Below are positions 51,436-60,970 of a stretch of 64,000 nt of DNA, in pieces (within the stretch, counting starts at the first letter, position 1; every line of letters starts with the position of its first letter). Made by a program: the position numbers and the translations under genes. Source of the stretch: M3007 sp031425035 (lineage in GTDB: Bacteria; Bacteroidota; Bacteroidia; Chitinophagales; Saprospiraceae); NCBI GenBank assembly GCA_031425035.1, contig JANPIN010000040.1, positions 62,001 to 126,000 of the forward strand, given 5' to 3'. The notes below the pieces were generated by a model, which did no database searches, was not told the origin of the DNA, and worked only from the letters and a program-made list of their open reading frames with translations.

Positions 51436-51882
51436 ATGAAAAACACGACACCTTTATCCAAAATAATGACCCGCAAACCCGCGACGGTCCTGCCCACTGC
51501 TACCCTGGACACCGTACGTAAAATTTTTGAAGACCATGGTTTCCACCACGTACCGGTAGTCGAAGACGGCAAACTGGTCGGGATGGTCAGTTATACCGAC
51601 TACCTGGGCGTGATCCGGGATCTGTTCGATAATCCGCTGGAAGAGCGTATGAACGAGCGCCTGCTCAACGCCATGCCCGTCAAAGATGTGATGACCAAGC
51701 ACCTCATTTCGCTGTCGCCCCACGATACGGTCGAAGATGCGCTCCGGGTGTTCAAAAGCAATCACTTCCATGCGCTGCCGATCATCGAGGGCGACCGCCA
51801 CCTGGTGGGTATTTTGAGCACGTATGACCTGATTAAAATGCTGGAAAGAATACTCGCCCCGGAAATTGATTACGCGGGTTGA
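51436..51882 (+). CDS. CBS-domain pair protein
   Basis: The 148-residue protein consists of two CBS domains: MTRKPATVLPTATLDTVRKIFEDHGFHHVPVVEDGKLVGMVSYTDYL (about 10-60) and VKDVMTKHLISLSPHDTVEDALRVFKSNHFHALPIIEGDRHLVGILSTYDLIKML (about 80-135). CBS pairs bind adenosine nucleotides and switch partner activity. The next gene, 50 bases downstream on the same strand, is a P-type ATPase, so a regulatory link to ion transport or energy charge is possible. Confidence 0.94.
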   Translation: MKNTTPLSKIMTRKPATVLPTATLDTVRKIFEDHGFHHVPVVEDGKLVGMVSYTDYLGVIRDLFDNPLEERMNERLLNAMPVKDVMTKHLISLSPHDTVEDALRVFKSNHFHALPIIEGDRHLVGILSTYDLIKMLERILAPEIDYAG

Positions 51883-51932
51883 GGGTGGTTTCCCTCCGGA
51901 AATGCTATTTTTAAGGATAAATTTGGATCCAC

Positions 51933-54440
51933 ATGCCACCAGAAGCACCATCTATTGCCCAAAATACCCATGAGTCGGCTGCTCCCGGCCTGACTACCAC
52001 CCAAGCCGCAGAGCAACGCCTGCGCTTTGGCCGGAACGAACTCGAAGCCAGCCGGCGCTGGCCAGTCCTGGACAGCCTGCGGCATATTGTGACCGAACCC
52101 ATGTTCATCCTGCTGGCAGTGGCCTGCGGACTGTACTTCTTCCTCGGCGACCTGACCGAAGCGCTGATGATGGTCGTCTCCATCCTGTTCGTCGCGGGCA
52201 TTGAAATTTATCAGGAAACCAAGAGCGAACGCGCCCTGGAGGCCCTGCGCCGCTTCACCCGGGCGCAGGTGCGGGTCAAACGTGACGGCGAGTGGGTAGA
52301 CCTGCCCACCGAAGAACTGGTTCCGGAAGACGTAGTAATTCTCGAAGAAGGGGAACGAATTCCCGCTGATGGTCTGCTGCTCGAACAACATGACCTGTCG
52401 GTGGACGAATCAGTACTCACCGGTGAAAGCCTGGCGGTGGAAAAAAGCCTGGAGGCGCCCGCCAACCAGTTGTTTCAGGGCACCACGGCCGCTACGGGCA
52501 AGGGCATTTTCCAGGTCACGGCTACCGGCGGACAAACGGAATTCGGTAAACTGGGCAAGTCCATCGAGTCCATCGACGCCCAGCCGACGCCCTTGCAGGT
52601 ACAGATCCGGCGTTTTGTCCGGCAAATGAGCCTGCTCGGCGGACTGGCCTTTGTGCTGGTTTTTGGGCTCAATTTCTACCTGGTACCCGATTTCTGGCAG
52701 GCGCTGTTGTTCTCCCTGACCCTGGCCATGGCCATTTTACCCGAGGAAATACCCGTTGCCTTTAGTGCTTTTATGGGTTTGGGCGCGTACCGCATGATCG
52801 GGCACGGCATTCTGGCCAAGCAACCCAAAACGGTGGAAAGCCTGGGTTCGGCGACCGTTATTTGTCTGGATAAAACCGGCACAATCACGGAAAACCGCAT
52901 GTCCGTCGCCGAAGTAGCCGACTTTTCCGGTCAGGGACGCACGCTCGAATACGCGCTCTGGGCCAGTGAACCCGAGCCTTTCGATGCGATGGAAAAAGCC
53001 ATTATGCAGGAGCATGCATCGGCTATTACGCCCGATCCGGAACCGCGCCTGGGTTTTCACCTGGTTAAAGAATATGCCCTGTCCGGCCGGCCGCCGATGA
53101 TGACCCATATTTGGGAAAAAACGGGCGCCGGGCGGATCATCGCCTGTAAAGGCGCGGTGGAGCGGGTGCTGGAAGTCTCGGGCACGAAAGGGGGCCTGCG
53201 ACAACAGGTACTGGATAAAACCGAAGAGATGGCCGGGCGCGGTTTTCGGGTACTCGCGGTAGCCAGCGCTAATTTTTCGGGTGATAATTTTCCGGATAAC
53301 CAGGCGAATTTTCTCTGGAAATTTGAAGGCCTGGTCGCCTTCTACGATCCGCCGAAAGAGCAGGTCGCCGCAGTTTTTCAGGCATTTTATGCGGCTGGAC
53401 TGCGGGTCATGATGATCACCGGTGATCATGCGGCCACCGCCAAAAACATTGCCCGCCATACCGGTCTGCAGGGCTGGGAAGTGGCCATGACCGGCGCGCA
53501 GATCATGGATTTGAGCGAAGAGGATCTGCGCGACGCTGTCCGGCGGGTCAATGTCTTCGCCCGGATGTTCCCCGACGCCAAACTGCGGGTCGTGCAGGCC
53601 CTGCAGGCCAATGGCGAGATCGTGGCTATGTCGGGCGACGGCGTGAACGATGGTCCCGCGCTCAAAGCCGCCCAGATCGGTGTGGCCATGGGCAAAAAAG
53701 GCACCGAAATTGCGAAAAGTGCGGCTTCTCTGGTGCTGCTGGAAGATAATCTGCAGGCCATGGTTACGGCCATCGCGATGGGAAGGCGCATTTACAACAA
53801 CCTGCGCAAAGCCATTCGCTACATCATTTCCATCCACTTGCCCATTGTGCTGGTCGTGCTGTTGCCGCTGCTTTTCGGCTGGCCGTATGCCCACCTGCTG
53901 CTGCCCCTGCACGTCATTTTCCTCGAACTCGTGATGGACCCCACGGCGGCCATCGCTTTCGAGAACGAACCGGCCGAACCCAACGCCATGCAGAAACCGC
54001 CACGGCCGGGCCACGCCACGCTTTTTTCCTGGAAAGAACTGTTATTCAGCCTGTTACAAGGCGCAGCGATCACGGTGGCCGTGTTTGTGATGTACCACGT
54101 AGCCATCCGGCAGGGACTACCCGAGACGGGCGTACGGTCCATGGTTTTCGCTACGCTGGTGTCGGCTAACCTGTTCCTCACGCTCACGAACCGCTCCTTC
54201 GACTACGCCCTGCATCGTACGCTGTTTTATAAAAACCCCACTTTACCGTTGATCCTGGGCATTTCAGCGCTGCTCCTGCTGGCCATTTTATACCTGCCGT
54301 TCTTGAATAACCTGTTCAAAATGCAGCCGCTTTCCGCCGCCGATCTGGGTTGGTGCGTACTGGCGGGCTTTGCCAGTACGGCCTGGTTTGAGGTCTGGAA
54401 AGCCCTGCGGGAAAGGCGGATAAAATCTAACCACCAATAA
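51933..54440 (+). CDS. P-type cation-transporting ATPase, P2-like
   Basis: The 835-residue protein has the cation ATPase N-domain, the actuator loop with TGES (LSVDESVLTGESLAVEK), helix 4 with ILPEEIPVAFSAFMGLGAYRM, the phosphorylation site DKTGTITENRM, MMITGDHAATAKNIA and MSGDGVNDGPALKAAQIGVAMG. Six C-terminal helices follow. The PEEIP signature in helix 4 replaces the PEGLP of calcium and Na/K pumps, a variant found in uncharacterised bacterial P2-type pumps. Calcium, another divalent cation or a proton are all possible substrates. Confidence 0.92.
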   Translation: MPPEAPSIAQNTHESAAPGLTTTQAAEQRLRFGRNELEASRRWPVLDSLRHIVTEPMFILLAVACGLYFFLGDLTEALMMVVSILFVAGIEIYQETKSERALEALRRFTRAQVRVKRDGEWVDLPTEELVPEDVVILEEGERIPADGLLLEQHDLSVDESVLTGESLAVEKSLEAPANQLFQGTTAATGKGIFQVTATGGQTEFGKLGKSIESIDAQPTPLQVQIRRFVRQMSLLGGLAFVLVFGLNFYLVPDFWQALLFSLTLAMAILPEEIPVAFSAFMGLGAYRMIGHGILAKQPKTVESLGSATVICLDKTGTITENRMSVAEVADFSGQGRTLEYALWASEPEPFDAMEKAIMQEHASAITPDPEPRLGFHLVKEYALSGRPPMMTHIWEKTGAGRIIACKGAVERVLEVSGTKGGLRQQVLDKTEEMAGRGFRVLAVASANFSGDNFPDNQANFLWKFEGLVAFYDPPKEQVAAVFQAFYAAGLRVMMITGDHAATAKNIARHTGLQGWEVAMTGAQIMDLSEEDLRDAVRRVNVFARMFPDAKLRVVQALQANGEIVAMSGDGVNDGPALKAAQIGVAMGKKGTEIAKSAASLVLLEDNLQAMVTAIAMGRRIYNNLRKAIRYIISIHLPIVLVVLLPLLFGWPYAHLLLPLHVIFLELVMDPTAAIAFENEPAEPNAMQKPPRPGHATLFSWKELLFSLLQGAAITVAVFVMYHVAIRQGLPETGVRSMVFATLVSANLFLTLTNRSFDYALHRTLFYKNPTLPLILGISALLLLAILYLPFLNNLFKMQPLSAADLGWCVLAGFASTAWFEVWKALRERRIKSNHQ

Positions 54441-54500
54441 TGCCCGACCGACGCCTTCGGTGCCTTTATTGGAATAATAACCTTTGAAACAACAACGAAT

Positions 54501-54524
54501 GCTGCCTTTCAGGCGGCGTTTATT
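54501..54524 (+). terminator. Probable terminator between convergent genes
   Basis: GCTGCC (54501-54506) and GGCGGC (54512-54517) form a stem with wobble pairs over a TTTCA loop, followed by GTTTATT. It lies in the 88-base gap between the ATPase stop (54440) and the convergent PEP synthase stop (54529). Confidence 0.45.
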
Positions 54525-54528
54525 ACAA

Positions 54529-57045
54529 TCATTTCAAAAATTCCAGGTCACTATCGATCTGTTCCGGTTCCCAGTCGCTCACCGGTTCCGGCTCTACGAA
54601 CGTGTGATCGCGGGGCATGCGCGGAATGGCTTCCAACAGGTGCAGATGCTCCGGCTGCCCGGCGTTTTGCTCGGCCAGGACCATATTTTCAATGCCTTTC
54701 AGCAGGGCATCGGCATTAAAGGAAATGCTGTCGATGCCCTGGTTAACCAGAAACTGCGCGAAATCCGGCATGTCGCTGGGCGCCTGACCGCAGAGGCCGA
54801 TCTTAATGCCTTTCCGGTGGGCCGACCGGATGGCGCTGGCGATGAGCTGTAGCACGGCCGGGTTATTTTCATTAAATAAACCGCTCACCAGCGCCGAATC
54901 GCGGTCGAGGCCGAGCGTGAGCTGGGTCAGGTCGTTGGAACCGATGGAAAAACCGTCAAATACTTCGGCGAATTCTTCGGCCAGCAGCACGTTGCTCGGT
55001 ATTTCTACCATGACATACACCTGCAGTCCGTTCACGCCGCGTTCCAGTCCGAATTCGCGCATGGTGTCGATCACCTGCCGGCCTTCTTCTACGGTCCGGC
55101 AGAAGGGGATCATCAGTTTTACGTTGGTGAATCCCAACTCTTCGCGCACCTGTTTCATAGCCTTGCATTCGAGCGCAAAACCGTCTTTATACAGCGGCGA
55201 ATAGTACCGGGAAGCCCCCCGGAAACCGAGCATCGGGTTTTCTTCATTCGGCTCGAACTGCTTGCCGCCGATCAGGTTAGCGTACTCATTACTCTTGAAA
55301 TCACTCATGCGCACGATCACGTCATGGGGAAAAAAGGCGGCGGCAATGGTCGCTACGCCCTGCGCGAGTTTATCCACGAAAAACTCTTTTTTATCGCGGT
55401 AATGCCGGGTCAGCGCCGTGATCTCCCGGCGTACATCTTCATCATGCACCTGCTCGAAACGGGTCAGGGCCAGCGGATGCACCTGAATATAGTGGGTGAT
55501 CATAAACTCCATGCGCAGCAAACCCACGCCCCGGTTCGGCAGAAACGATTGCTGAAAAGCCAGGGAGGGATCGCCCAGAATGAGCATCGGCGCGGTCTTT
55601 GGCATTTTTAACTGGGAAATGTCCTTTTCGGCGACGGACCAGTCGGCTTTGCCGGCATAGATGTAACCGGTTTTTCCCTCGGCACAGGAGACGGTAATTT
55701 CGTCGCCGTCGTGGATCTTATCGGTCGCATCGCCGGCGCCGACCACCGCCACGGTACCCAGCTCGCGGGCGACAATGGCGGCGTGGCTGGTGCGCCCGCC
55801 CTTGTTGGTAACGATGGCCGCCGCGCGCTTCATGATCGGATCCCAGTCCGGATTGGTAATATCGGTGACCAGCACTTCGCCGGGTTGCAGCAAATGGGCT
55901 TCTTTGGGCGAACGCAGCAGGCGGGCTTTACCGGTCGCGATCTTTTCGCCGAGCGCAATGCCTTCCGCCAGTTTTTTGCCCTTGGTATGGATGGTAAAGG
56001 TGCGGACCGTGGTAGCGCGCCGGCCTTTATCTTTGGCGTGCACGGTTTCCGGCCGCGCCTGCACGATGTAGAGCTGGCCGGCCGGTCCGTCTTTGGCCCA
56101 TTCAATGTCCATCGGTTTGCCGTAGTGCTGTTCGATCTGCACACACCACTGACCGAGAGCCCGCACATCGGCGTCACTGATGGAATAGAGCCCGCGTTTA
56201 TCGTCGGCCGTGGGTTGGTTGTCCACCGGACTGCCCGTTTTGCCGGCGTCGGCATAGACCATGGTCCATTCTTTTTCGCCCAGTTTTTTTTGAAAAATGG
56301 GTTGAAATCCGGTGCCAATATGCGGTTTAAAGAGCTGGAATTCGTCCGGGGTGGAGCGGCCCTGCACGATGTTTTCGCCCAGTCCGTAAATGCTGTTGAC
56401 GACCACGACCTTATCGAAACCCGTGTCCGGATCGAGGGTGAAAGCCACGCCCGAAGCGGACAGGTCGGAGCGCACCATACGCTGCACGCCCACGGAAATA
56501 GCTACGTCGGCATTGCCAAAGCCCTGGTCTTCGCGGTACTTGATGGCCCGATTAGTGAACAGCGAGCAGTAGCACTGGTGAATGGTATCCACCAGCGCCG
56601 CCTCCCCGATGTTGAGGAAACTCTCCAGTTGTCCGGCGAAACTGGCCGAAGGCAGATCCTCCGCCGTGGCGCTGCTACGGACCGCCAGCGAGAAATCGCC
56701 GCCTTCGCGTTTGGCCAGTTCCTGAAAAGCCTGCCTGATCGCATCGACTATAGCGGCCGGCAGGGGGGCCTGGCGGATCATTTCCCGGGCCTGGCGACCA
56801 ATTTCATCGAGGTTGGAAAAATCGGTTTTATCCAGTTTGGCGATCAGGGTTTCCAGGGGCTGGTACAGGTTGTTTTCCCGTAAAAAAGTCCGGTACGCCT
56901 CGGCGGTGAGGGCAAAACCGTCCGGCACCCGAATACCCTGGGCCTGGAGCTGCGCGTACATTTCGCCGAGCGAGGCGTTTTTACCACCGACCAGCGGCAG
57001 GTCCTGTATGTTTATTTCCGAAAAATTCTTGATGAAGGCGGACAT
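54529..57045 (-). CDS. ppsA: Phosphoenolpyruvate synthase
   Basis: The start at 57045 (MSAFIKNFSEINIQDLPLVGGKNASLGEM) gives 838 residues; the longer frame upstream would overlap the stress-protein gene region. PPDK-type ATP-grasp (VRSSATAEDLPSASFAGQLESFLN), the phosphohistidine domain (VTNKGGRTSHAAIVARELG) and the PEP-binding barrel (SIGSNDLTQLTLGLDRDS, GLCGQAPSD with the catalytic Cys) are in order. It makes PEP from pyruvate and ATP for gluconeogenesis. Pyruvate from the sugar-acid pathway in this window would be one source. Confidence 0.97.
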   Translation of the reverse strand: MSAFIKNFSEINIQDLPLVGGKNASLGEMYAQLQAQGIRVPDGFALTAEAYRTFLRENNLYQPLETLIAKLDKTDFSNLDEIGRQAREMIRQAPLPAAIVDAIRQAFQELAKREGGDFSLAVRSSATAEDLPSASFAGQLESFLNIGEAALVDTIHQCYCSLFTNRAIKYREDQGFGNADVAISVGVQRMVRSDLSASGVAFTLDPDTGFDKVVVVNSIYGLGENIVQGRSTPDEFQLFKPHIGTGFQPIFQKKLGEKEWTMVYADAGKTGSPVDNQPTADDKRGLYSISDADVRALGQWCVQIEQHYGKPMDIEWAKDGPAGQLYIVQARPETVHAKDKGRRATTVRTFTIHTKGKKLAEGIALGEKIATGKARLLRSPKEAHLLQPGEVLVTDITNPDWDPIMKRAAAIVTNKGGRTSHAAIVARELGTVAVVGAGDATDKIHDGDEITVSCAEGKTGYIYAGKADWSVAEKDISQLKMPKTAPMLILGDPSLAFQQSFLPNRGVGLLRMEFMITHYIQVHPLALTRFEQVHDEDVRREITALTRHYRDKKEFFVDKLAQGVATIAAAFFPHDVIVRMSDFKSNEYANLIGGKQFEPNEENPMLGFRGASRYYSPLYKDGFALECKAMKQVREELGFTNVKLMIPFCRTVEEGRQVIDTMREFGLERGVNGLQVYVMVEIPSNVLLAEEFAEVFDGFSIGSNDLTQLTLGLDRDSALVSGLFNENNPAVLQLIASAIRSAHRKGIKIGLCGQAPSDMPDFAQFLVNQGIDSISFNADALLKGIENMVLAEQNAGQPEHLHLLEAIPRMPRDHTFVEPEPVSDWEPEQIDSDLEFLK

Positions 57046-57127
57046 GGCATTTTGTTTTAGAGCAACAAAGTTGGTCCCTGAAATGTCCGGACAGGATGAC
57101 TGCTGACAGATGGTTATATGACCCGCA

Positions 57128-57982
57128 TCACCCAGCAGTTGGCGTTCTTTCACCCAATACCAGCAGCGGCAGCAGAATATGGGCCGCAATACGCTGGGTA
57201 TCGCTCTGGTTCAGCACCGTGGACCAGAAACTATGGTGGTGGGTGATCATGGCGACCATATCGGCGGAACTGCGGGTGGCTTCGTATAAAATGCCGCGGT
57301 CCACACTTTCTTCATTTTCGTATGAATAGCCATGGCGGATCGGGCCGAGCAGCACTTCCAGGTTGCTATTAACCGCCGATTCACTACCGGAGGGCACCAG
57401 CTCGGGTGTTTTTTGTAAATCAAACAGGGTAAACACCTCGATATAGGCATCCAGGTCCATGGCCAACTCGAGCAGGGGCTGCAGGGTGTCGGTTTGGGGA
57501 ACGGATCTGCCGTCGTAGGGAAAGAGGATTTTCTGGATGGGATGGAACACCACGCCCTGCGGGATGACCAGCAGCGGCAGGTTGCCCCGCCGGATGGCCG
57601 CCGCCGTGACGTTTCCGAACAGCGCATTAAAGACCGCAGACTGGCCATGAATACCCATGACCACCAGAGCGGCCTGTTCTTCCACCACCACTTCTTCGAG
57701 GTCGCTTTCGAAAGTCAGGGCGCGTACTTTACTGCTCATTTCGATCTTGTACGTACGTCCAAGCTCCTCCTGGAGCAGCGTCAGCCGCCGCTCGGCATTG
57801 TCGGCCAGCTCGTCGATGAAGATCGTGGGGTAGGCCTCGGGCAGGTCGGTTGCCGGCACCGGATAGCTGAAATGGTGGAACAGCACGAGTCGCGCCTGCG
57901 TAGCTGCTGCTAAAGCCGCCGCATATTGGACCGCATTATGGGCATTGGGGGAAAAATCGGTACAGGCTATGATGGTTTGCAT
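57128..57982 (-). CDS. Tandem universal stress protein
   Basis: The 284-residue protein has two UspA domains: residues 1-145 (MQTIIACTDFSPNAHNAVQYAAALA...ALVVMGIHGQSAVFNALFGNVTAAAIRRGNLPLLVIP) and about 150-280 (KILFPYDGRSVPQTDTLQPLLELA...). The first keeps the ATP-binding G-2x-G-9x-G(S/N)-like region in part (GIHGQ...GNVTAAAI). Cytosolic. It lies 82 bases upstream of PEP synthase on the same strand. Such proteins bind ATP or other ligands under energy stress. Confidence 0.92.
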   Translation of the reverse strand: MQTIIACTDFSPNAHNAVQYAAALAAATQARLVLFHHFSYPVPATDLPEAYPTIFIDELADNAERRLTLLQEELGRTYKIEMSSKVRALTFESDLEEVVVEEQAALVVMGIHGQSAVFNALFGNVTAAAIRRGNLPLLVIPQGVVFHPIQKILFPYDGRSVPQTDTLQPLLELAMDLDAYIEVFTLFDLQKTPELVPSGSESAVNSNLEVLLGPIRHGYSYENEESVDRGILYEATRSSADMVAMITHHHSFWSTVLNQSDTQRIAAHILLPLLVLGERTPTAG

Positions 57983-58004
57983 AAAGCTGGAAGTCGTTGA
58001 GTAA

Positions 58005-58060
58005 GGTTTGTTGGTTTGGAGGGCTTGTTGGTTTGGTGGGGAGCGTTGAGAGCATGGTTG
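58005..58060 (+). repeat. GT-rich intergenic tract
   Basis: The 174-base gap 57983-58156 between the stress-protein start and the DUF4136 stop begins with GTTTGTTGGTTTGG and GCTTGTTGGTTTGG repeats, the same word family as 11530-11600. The rest of the gap shows no gene or clear signal. Confidence 0.6.
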
Positions 58061-58156
58061 TTGTTGGCTTTTAAAGCCTGTCGATTTATAATAAATATAC
58101 CGTAAAATCTATGCCATGGCGGTTACGTGGGAAGCCAGTCGGTTAATGGTGGTTGG

Positions 58157-58744
58157 TTAATGGGAGAAAGCCTGGGCAGGCGCCTGCGGTACGGGGCTGA
58201 GGGGCAGTTTTTTGAAAATCAGGCGAATGGCCTCGTCTATTTCGGCGTCCCATTGCTGGGGTGTATAATTTTCTACCGTTCCGACGGCAACGCCGCGCCA
58301 GACCTGCCGGCCGGTTTTGGCATCCATAAAATCAAGGATGAGCGTGCCTTCCCGGAAATAAACCGGCCGTACGCGGTTGCAACTGCCCAGCCGCTGTGCC
58401 TCCGGGTCAATGCACTGCCACTCATGCTGATAATACAGCTTGTTCTCGATGACCACGTGGTAGTGCAGCAGCAGGTCCGGCTCCACAGAAAAGGGCTGGA
58501 AACCAAAGCGTTGCATTTGAGCATCGACAGCCTGGTGGATCCTGTCCTGGGCATGGCGGCTCAGCGGGTAGGATTTCGGTTCGTTCGGGGGCGTCAGATC
58601 GGGTTCGGACCAGGCATAGGAGTAGTAGGGGTATAAACCCGTGTCGGGTTCCTTTTCGGAATATACCTTGATCCAGGAATGGCAGCTACCCAGTGCGGCC
58701 AGCGCGAACATAAAAAGGGGAATGCGAAGCAGCAGTGATTTCAT
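58157..58744 (-). CDS. DUF4136-family lipoprotein
   Basis: The start at 58744 gives 195 residues with a lipoprotein signal (MKSLLLRIPLFMFALAALGSC). The DUF4136 pattern is visible: YSYAWSEPD, HAQDRIHQAVDAQMQRFGFQPFSVEPDLLLHYHV, YFREGTLILDFMDAKTGRQVWRGVAVGTVE and DEAIRLIFKKLP. The family is common in Bacteroidota outer envelopes with no established function. It is divergent from the membrane-protein gene at 58901, with operator-like sequences between. Confidence 0.88.
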   Translation of the reverse strand: MKSLLLRIPLFMFALAALGSCHSWIKVYSEKEPDTGLYPYYSYAWSEPDLTPPNEPKSYPLSRHAQDRIHQAVDAQMQRFGFQPFSVEPDLLLHYHVVIENKLYYQHEWQCIDPEAQRLGSCNRVRPVYFREGTLILDFMDAKTGRQVWRGVAVGTVENYTPQQWDAEIDEAIRLIFKKLPLSPVPQAPAQAFSH

Positions 58745-58800
58745 GGTCAGGTGTTTGGTTGAACTGACCACAAAGATGAAGGCGAATGGAAGGGGGCGAA

Positions 58801-58832
58801 ATGATCAATGTCATGCGCCCTGTTGATGGTCA
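58801..58832 (+). promoter_or_regulatory. Operator-like sequences in a divergent promoter region
   Basis: ATGA-TCAATG-TCAT (58801-58814) is a Crp/Fnr-spaced dyad. Immediately next to it, 58815-58832 is, on the minus strand, TGACCATCAACAGGGCGC, matching the duplicated 18-mer upstream of the YceI operon (7901-7939). It lies 69 bases upstream of the 58901 gene in the same orientation relative to it as the YceI copies. Confidence 0.45.
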
Positions 58833-58900
58833 CCCTTTATTTAAAAAGCCGGCAGGGGCTATTTTAGTGGCCGGTTAAAAGCAATAATAAGCAACAAAAC

Positions 58901-59398
58901 ATGAAAAACGAATCAACGATGCAGCATCCCCTTGCCCTGTGGGTACTCAAGGCCATGCTCCTGATCCTGGGTATTTGCGCGCTGGGCCCAGGCATCATGC
59001 TGCTGTCCGACCCGAGCGGGCGGCTGGTGGCATTCCCGGAAGGCGCGCTGGACCACTCGCCTTTTACGGACTATTTTATTCCCGGACTGTTACTGACGCT
59101 GTGTATGGGGCTGCTGCCACTGTTGGCCTGGTATGCGCTCTGGAGAAAGCCGCAGTTCGATTTTTTACAAGATATTAATCCTTTTCCGGCGCGGCACTGG
59201 TCCTGGACCGTCGCACTGCTGAGTGGACTGACGCTGCTGATCTGGATCGTCGTTCAGATGCTGATGGTGCCTTATTTGTTCCTGCAGCCGCTCTTTTTGG
59301 CCTGGGGCGCAGGGATCATCGCCTTGTGTTTTACGCCGGGTATACGCGCCTGGTATGCCCAGCCTTTTGGCGATGAAAGCCGGAAATTAGTGCTGTAA
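58901..59398 (+). CDS. Four-helix membrane protein of unknown function
   Basis: The 165-residue protein has helices at about 14-36, 58-80, 100-122 and 124-145, with a conserved-looking loop GRLVAFPEGALDHSPFTDYFIPGLLL between the first two. I recognise no named family with confidence. An alternative start is the ATG at 58919. Its stop is seven bases from the convergent sensor kinase stop. The upstream region shares an 18-mer with the YceI operon, so co-regulation with envelope stress genes is possible. Confidence 0.78.
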   Translation: MKNESTMQHPLALWVLKAMLLILGICALGPGIMLLSDPSGRLVAFPEGALDHSPFTDYFIPGLLLTLCMGLLPLLAWYALWRKPQFDFLQDINPFPARHWSWTVALLSGLTLLIWIVVQMLMVPYLFLQPLFLAWGAGIIALCFTPGIRAWYAQPFGDESRKLVL

Positions 59399-59404
59399 TA
59401 CGCG

Positions 59405-60952
59405 TCAGGCGGCCGGTACTGGCGTATGGTCAAAGTCCACCCAGAATTCGCTGCCTTCCTCGATGGCGCTTACAAAACCCACCGTACCCCCCATCATTTC
59501 GGCGTAACGCTGCACAATGTAGAGGCCCAGTCCGGTGCCCTGCGTGTTGTTGACGGCATTACTGGCGCGAAAAAAGCGGTCGAACAGATGCTTTTGCTCC
59601 GGTTCCGGAATGCCCATCCCCCGGTCAAGCACGCTGATGCGAATTGTTTTATCATCTACGTGGCTGTGCACGACGATGGGTGCGCCTTCCGGTGAGTATT
59701 TGATGGCGTTGGAAATCAGGTTGATCAGGATGTTTTTGACCAGACTGAAATCCAGATACACCATGCGCAGACCTTCGTGGCGATGCTCGAAACTTTGTCC
59801 GGTTTTGAAGAGGTTTTTCAAGCTTTCAGCCACCTCCGTCACGCATTCTTTCAGGTCAGCCTCTTCCCAGTTCACGGCCACCCGGCCTTCTTCCAGTCGG
59901 CCCAGTGAAAGGAATTCGGTGAGAATGGTGTTCAATCCATTCACCGCGTTTTTGATGCGGCCAGCGTGTTTTTTTACGTTCTCAAAATCCTGACGTTCCG
60001 CGTATTGGCTCGCCAGGCCGGCGGAAGATAGTACGGAAGTAAGGGGGGTGCGGAACTCGTGGGAGGCCATACTGACGAAGCGGCTTTTCAGTTCGCCCAG
60101 TTCGCGTTCCTTGACCAGGGCCAGAGCCAGTTCATTTTTGGCCTCTTCCAGTTCGGCGGTGCGTTCGGTCACCTTGGTTTCCAGGCCTTCATTCAGTTCC
60201 TGTAAGGCGATTGTGAGGCTGGCCAGCTCCTGTTTTTGCTGCAGGATGGAGTTTTCATGACTTTTTCGGAACGTATTATCCACCACAAAAGCCACTACAA
60301 AAGAACCTTCCGCGCTTTTAAACGGACTCAAACTGACCTCCACCGGCACCTCCGTGCCATCTTTGCGCAGACCCTTCAGGTCCAGGCCAATACCCATGCT
60401 CCGCGGGTGTGGGTTATGGTGGTAGTTTTCCCGGTGGCTTACATGCCGTTTTTCCAGTCGGGTAGGGATCAATATTTCGACAGGTTTGCCGATTAATTCA
60501 CCGGTTTCATAACCGAAAAGGTGTTCGGCCGCCGGATTAATGATCACGATCATCCCTTTCTGGTTGGTCAATAATATGCCGCCGGTAGCGTATTGAAAAA
60601 GGGCTTTGAATTTTTCTTTTTGCTGTTCTTCCTCATTCCGCATGGAAATAAAACGGACCACAAAAAAAGCGGCCGCCCAAAAACTCAGCACCGGGGGGAG
60701 TCGCTCGAGCAGCATGTCTTCAAAAGGCACCTCATGCGGTTTAAGTGCGGCGCCGATGACCGTCAGGGTCGTAGTCATCACCGCGAGGAAGAGCACATCG
60801 CTTTTTTCCTTAAAAAAAATGGCCAGAAAATGGGCCAGCAGGTAGGCAAATACGATATCGAACTGCCGGGGCAGCAGCAGGTCGGCAACAAAAATGAGGG
60901 CTACAAACGCCCAGATCAGTCGGGCCCAACGCGTAGTGCGGAAGTTTAACAT
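59405..60952 (-). CDS. PAS-domain sensor histidine kinase
   Basis: The 515-residue protein has four N-terminal helices (residues about 10-105), a PAS domain (about 115-235: ALFQYATGGILLTNQKGMIVIINPAAEHLFGYETGELIGK), a coiled coil (240-285), HisKA with MASHEFRTPLTSVL and an HATPase domain (NLISNAIKYSPEGAP, DRGMGIPEPEQKHLFDRFFRA, GTGLGLYIVQRYAEMMGG). No receiver domain and no response regulator gene is adjacent, so its partner is encoded elsewhere. PAS in this type often carries a redox or ligand sensor, but no haem or flavin site is obvious. Confidence 0.95.
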   Translation of the reverse strand: MLNFRTTRWARLIWAFVALIFVADLLLPRQFDIVFAYLLAHFLAIFFKEKSDVLFLAVMTTTLTVIGAALKPHEVPFEDMLLERLPPVLSFWAAAFFVVRFISMRNEEEQQKEKFKALFQYATGGILLTNQKGMIVIINPAAEHLFGYETGELIGKPVEILIPTRLEKRHVSHRENYHHNPHPRSMGIGLDLKGLRKDGTEVPVEVSLSPFKSAEGSFVVAFVVDNTFRKSHENSILQQKQELASLTIALQELNEGLETKVTERTAELEEAKNELALALVKERELGELKSRFVSMASHEFRTPLTSVLSSAGLASQYAERQDFENVKKHAGRIKNAVNGLNTILTEFLSLGRLEEGRVAVNWEEADLKECVTEVAESLKNLFKTGQSFEHRHEGLRMVYLDFSLVKNILINLISNAIKYSPEGAPIVVHSHVDDKTIRISVLDRGMGIPEPEQKHLFDRFFRASNAVNNTQGTGLGLYIVQRYAEMMGGTVGFVSAIEEGSEFWVDFDHTPVPAA

Positions 60953-60970
60953 AAGAGCGAAGGTAGGATA

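Noticed and set aside
52737..54014. Minus-strand frame of 425 codons opposite the P-type ATPase
   Set aside because: Antisense to all conserved ATPase motifs; no domain of its own.
54529..57189. PEP synthase start at 57189
   Set aside because: The upstream 48 residues are Cys-rich, unlike the family, and overlap the end of the stress-protein gene; MSAFIKNFSEI at 57045 is the family-like start.
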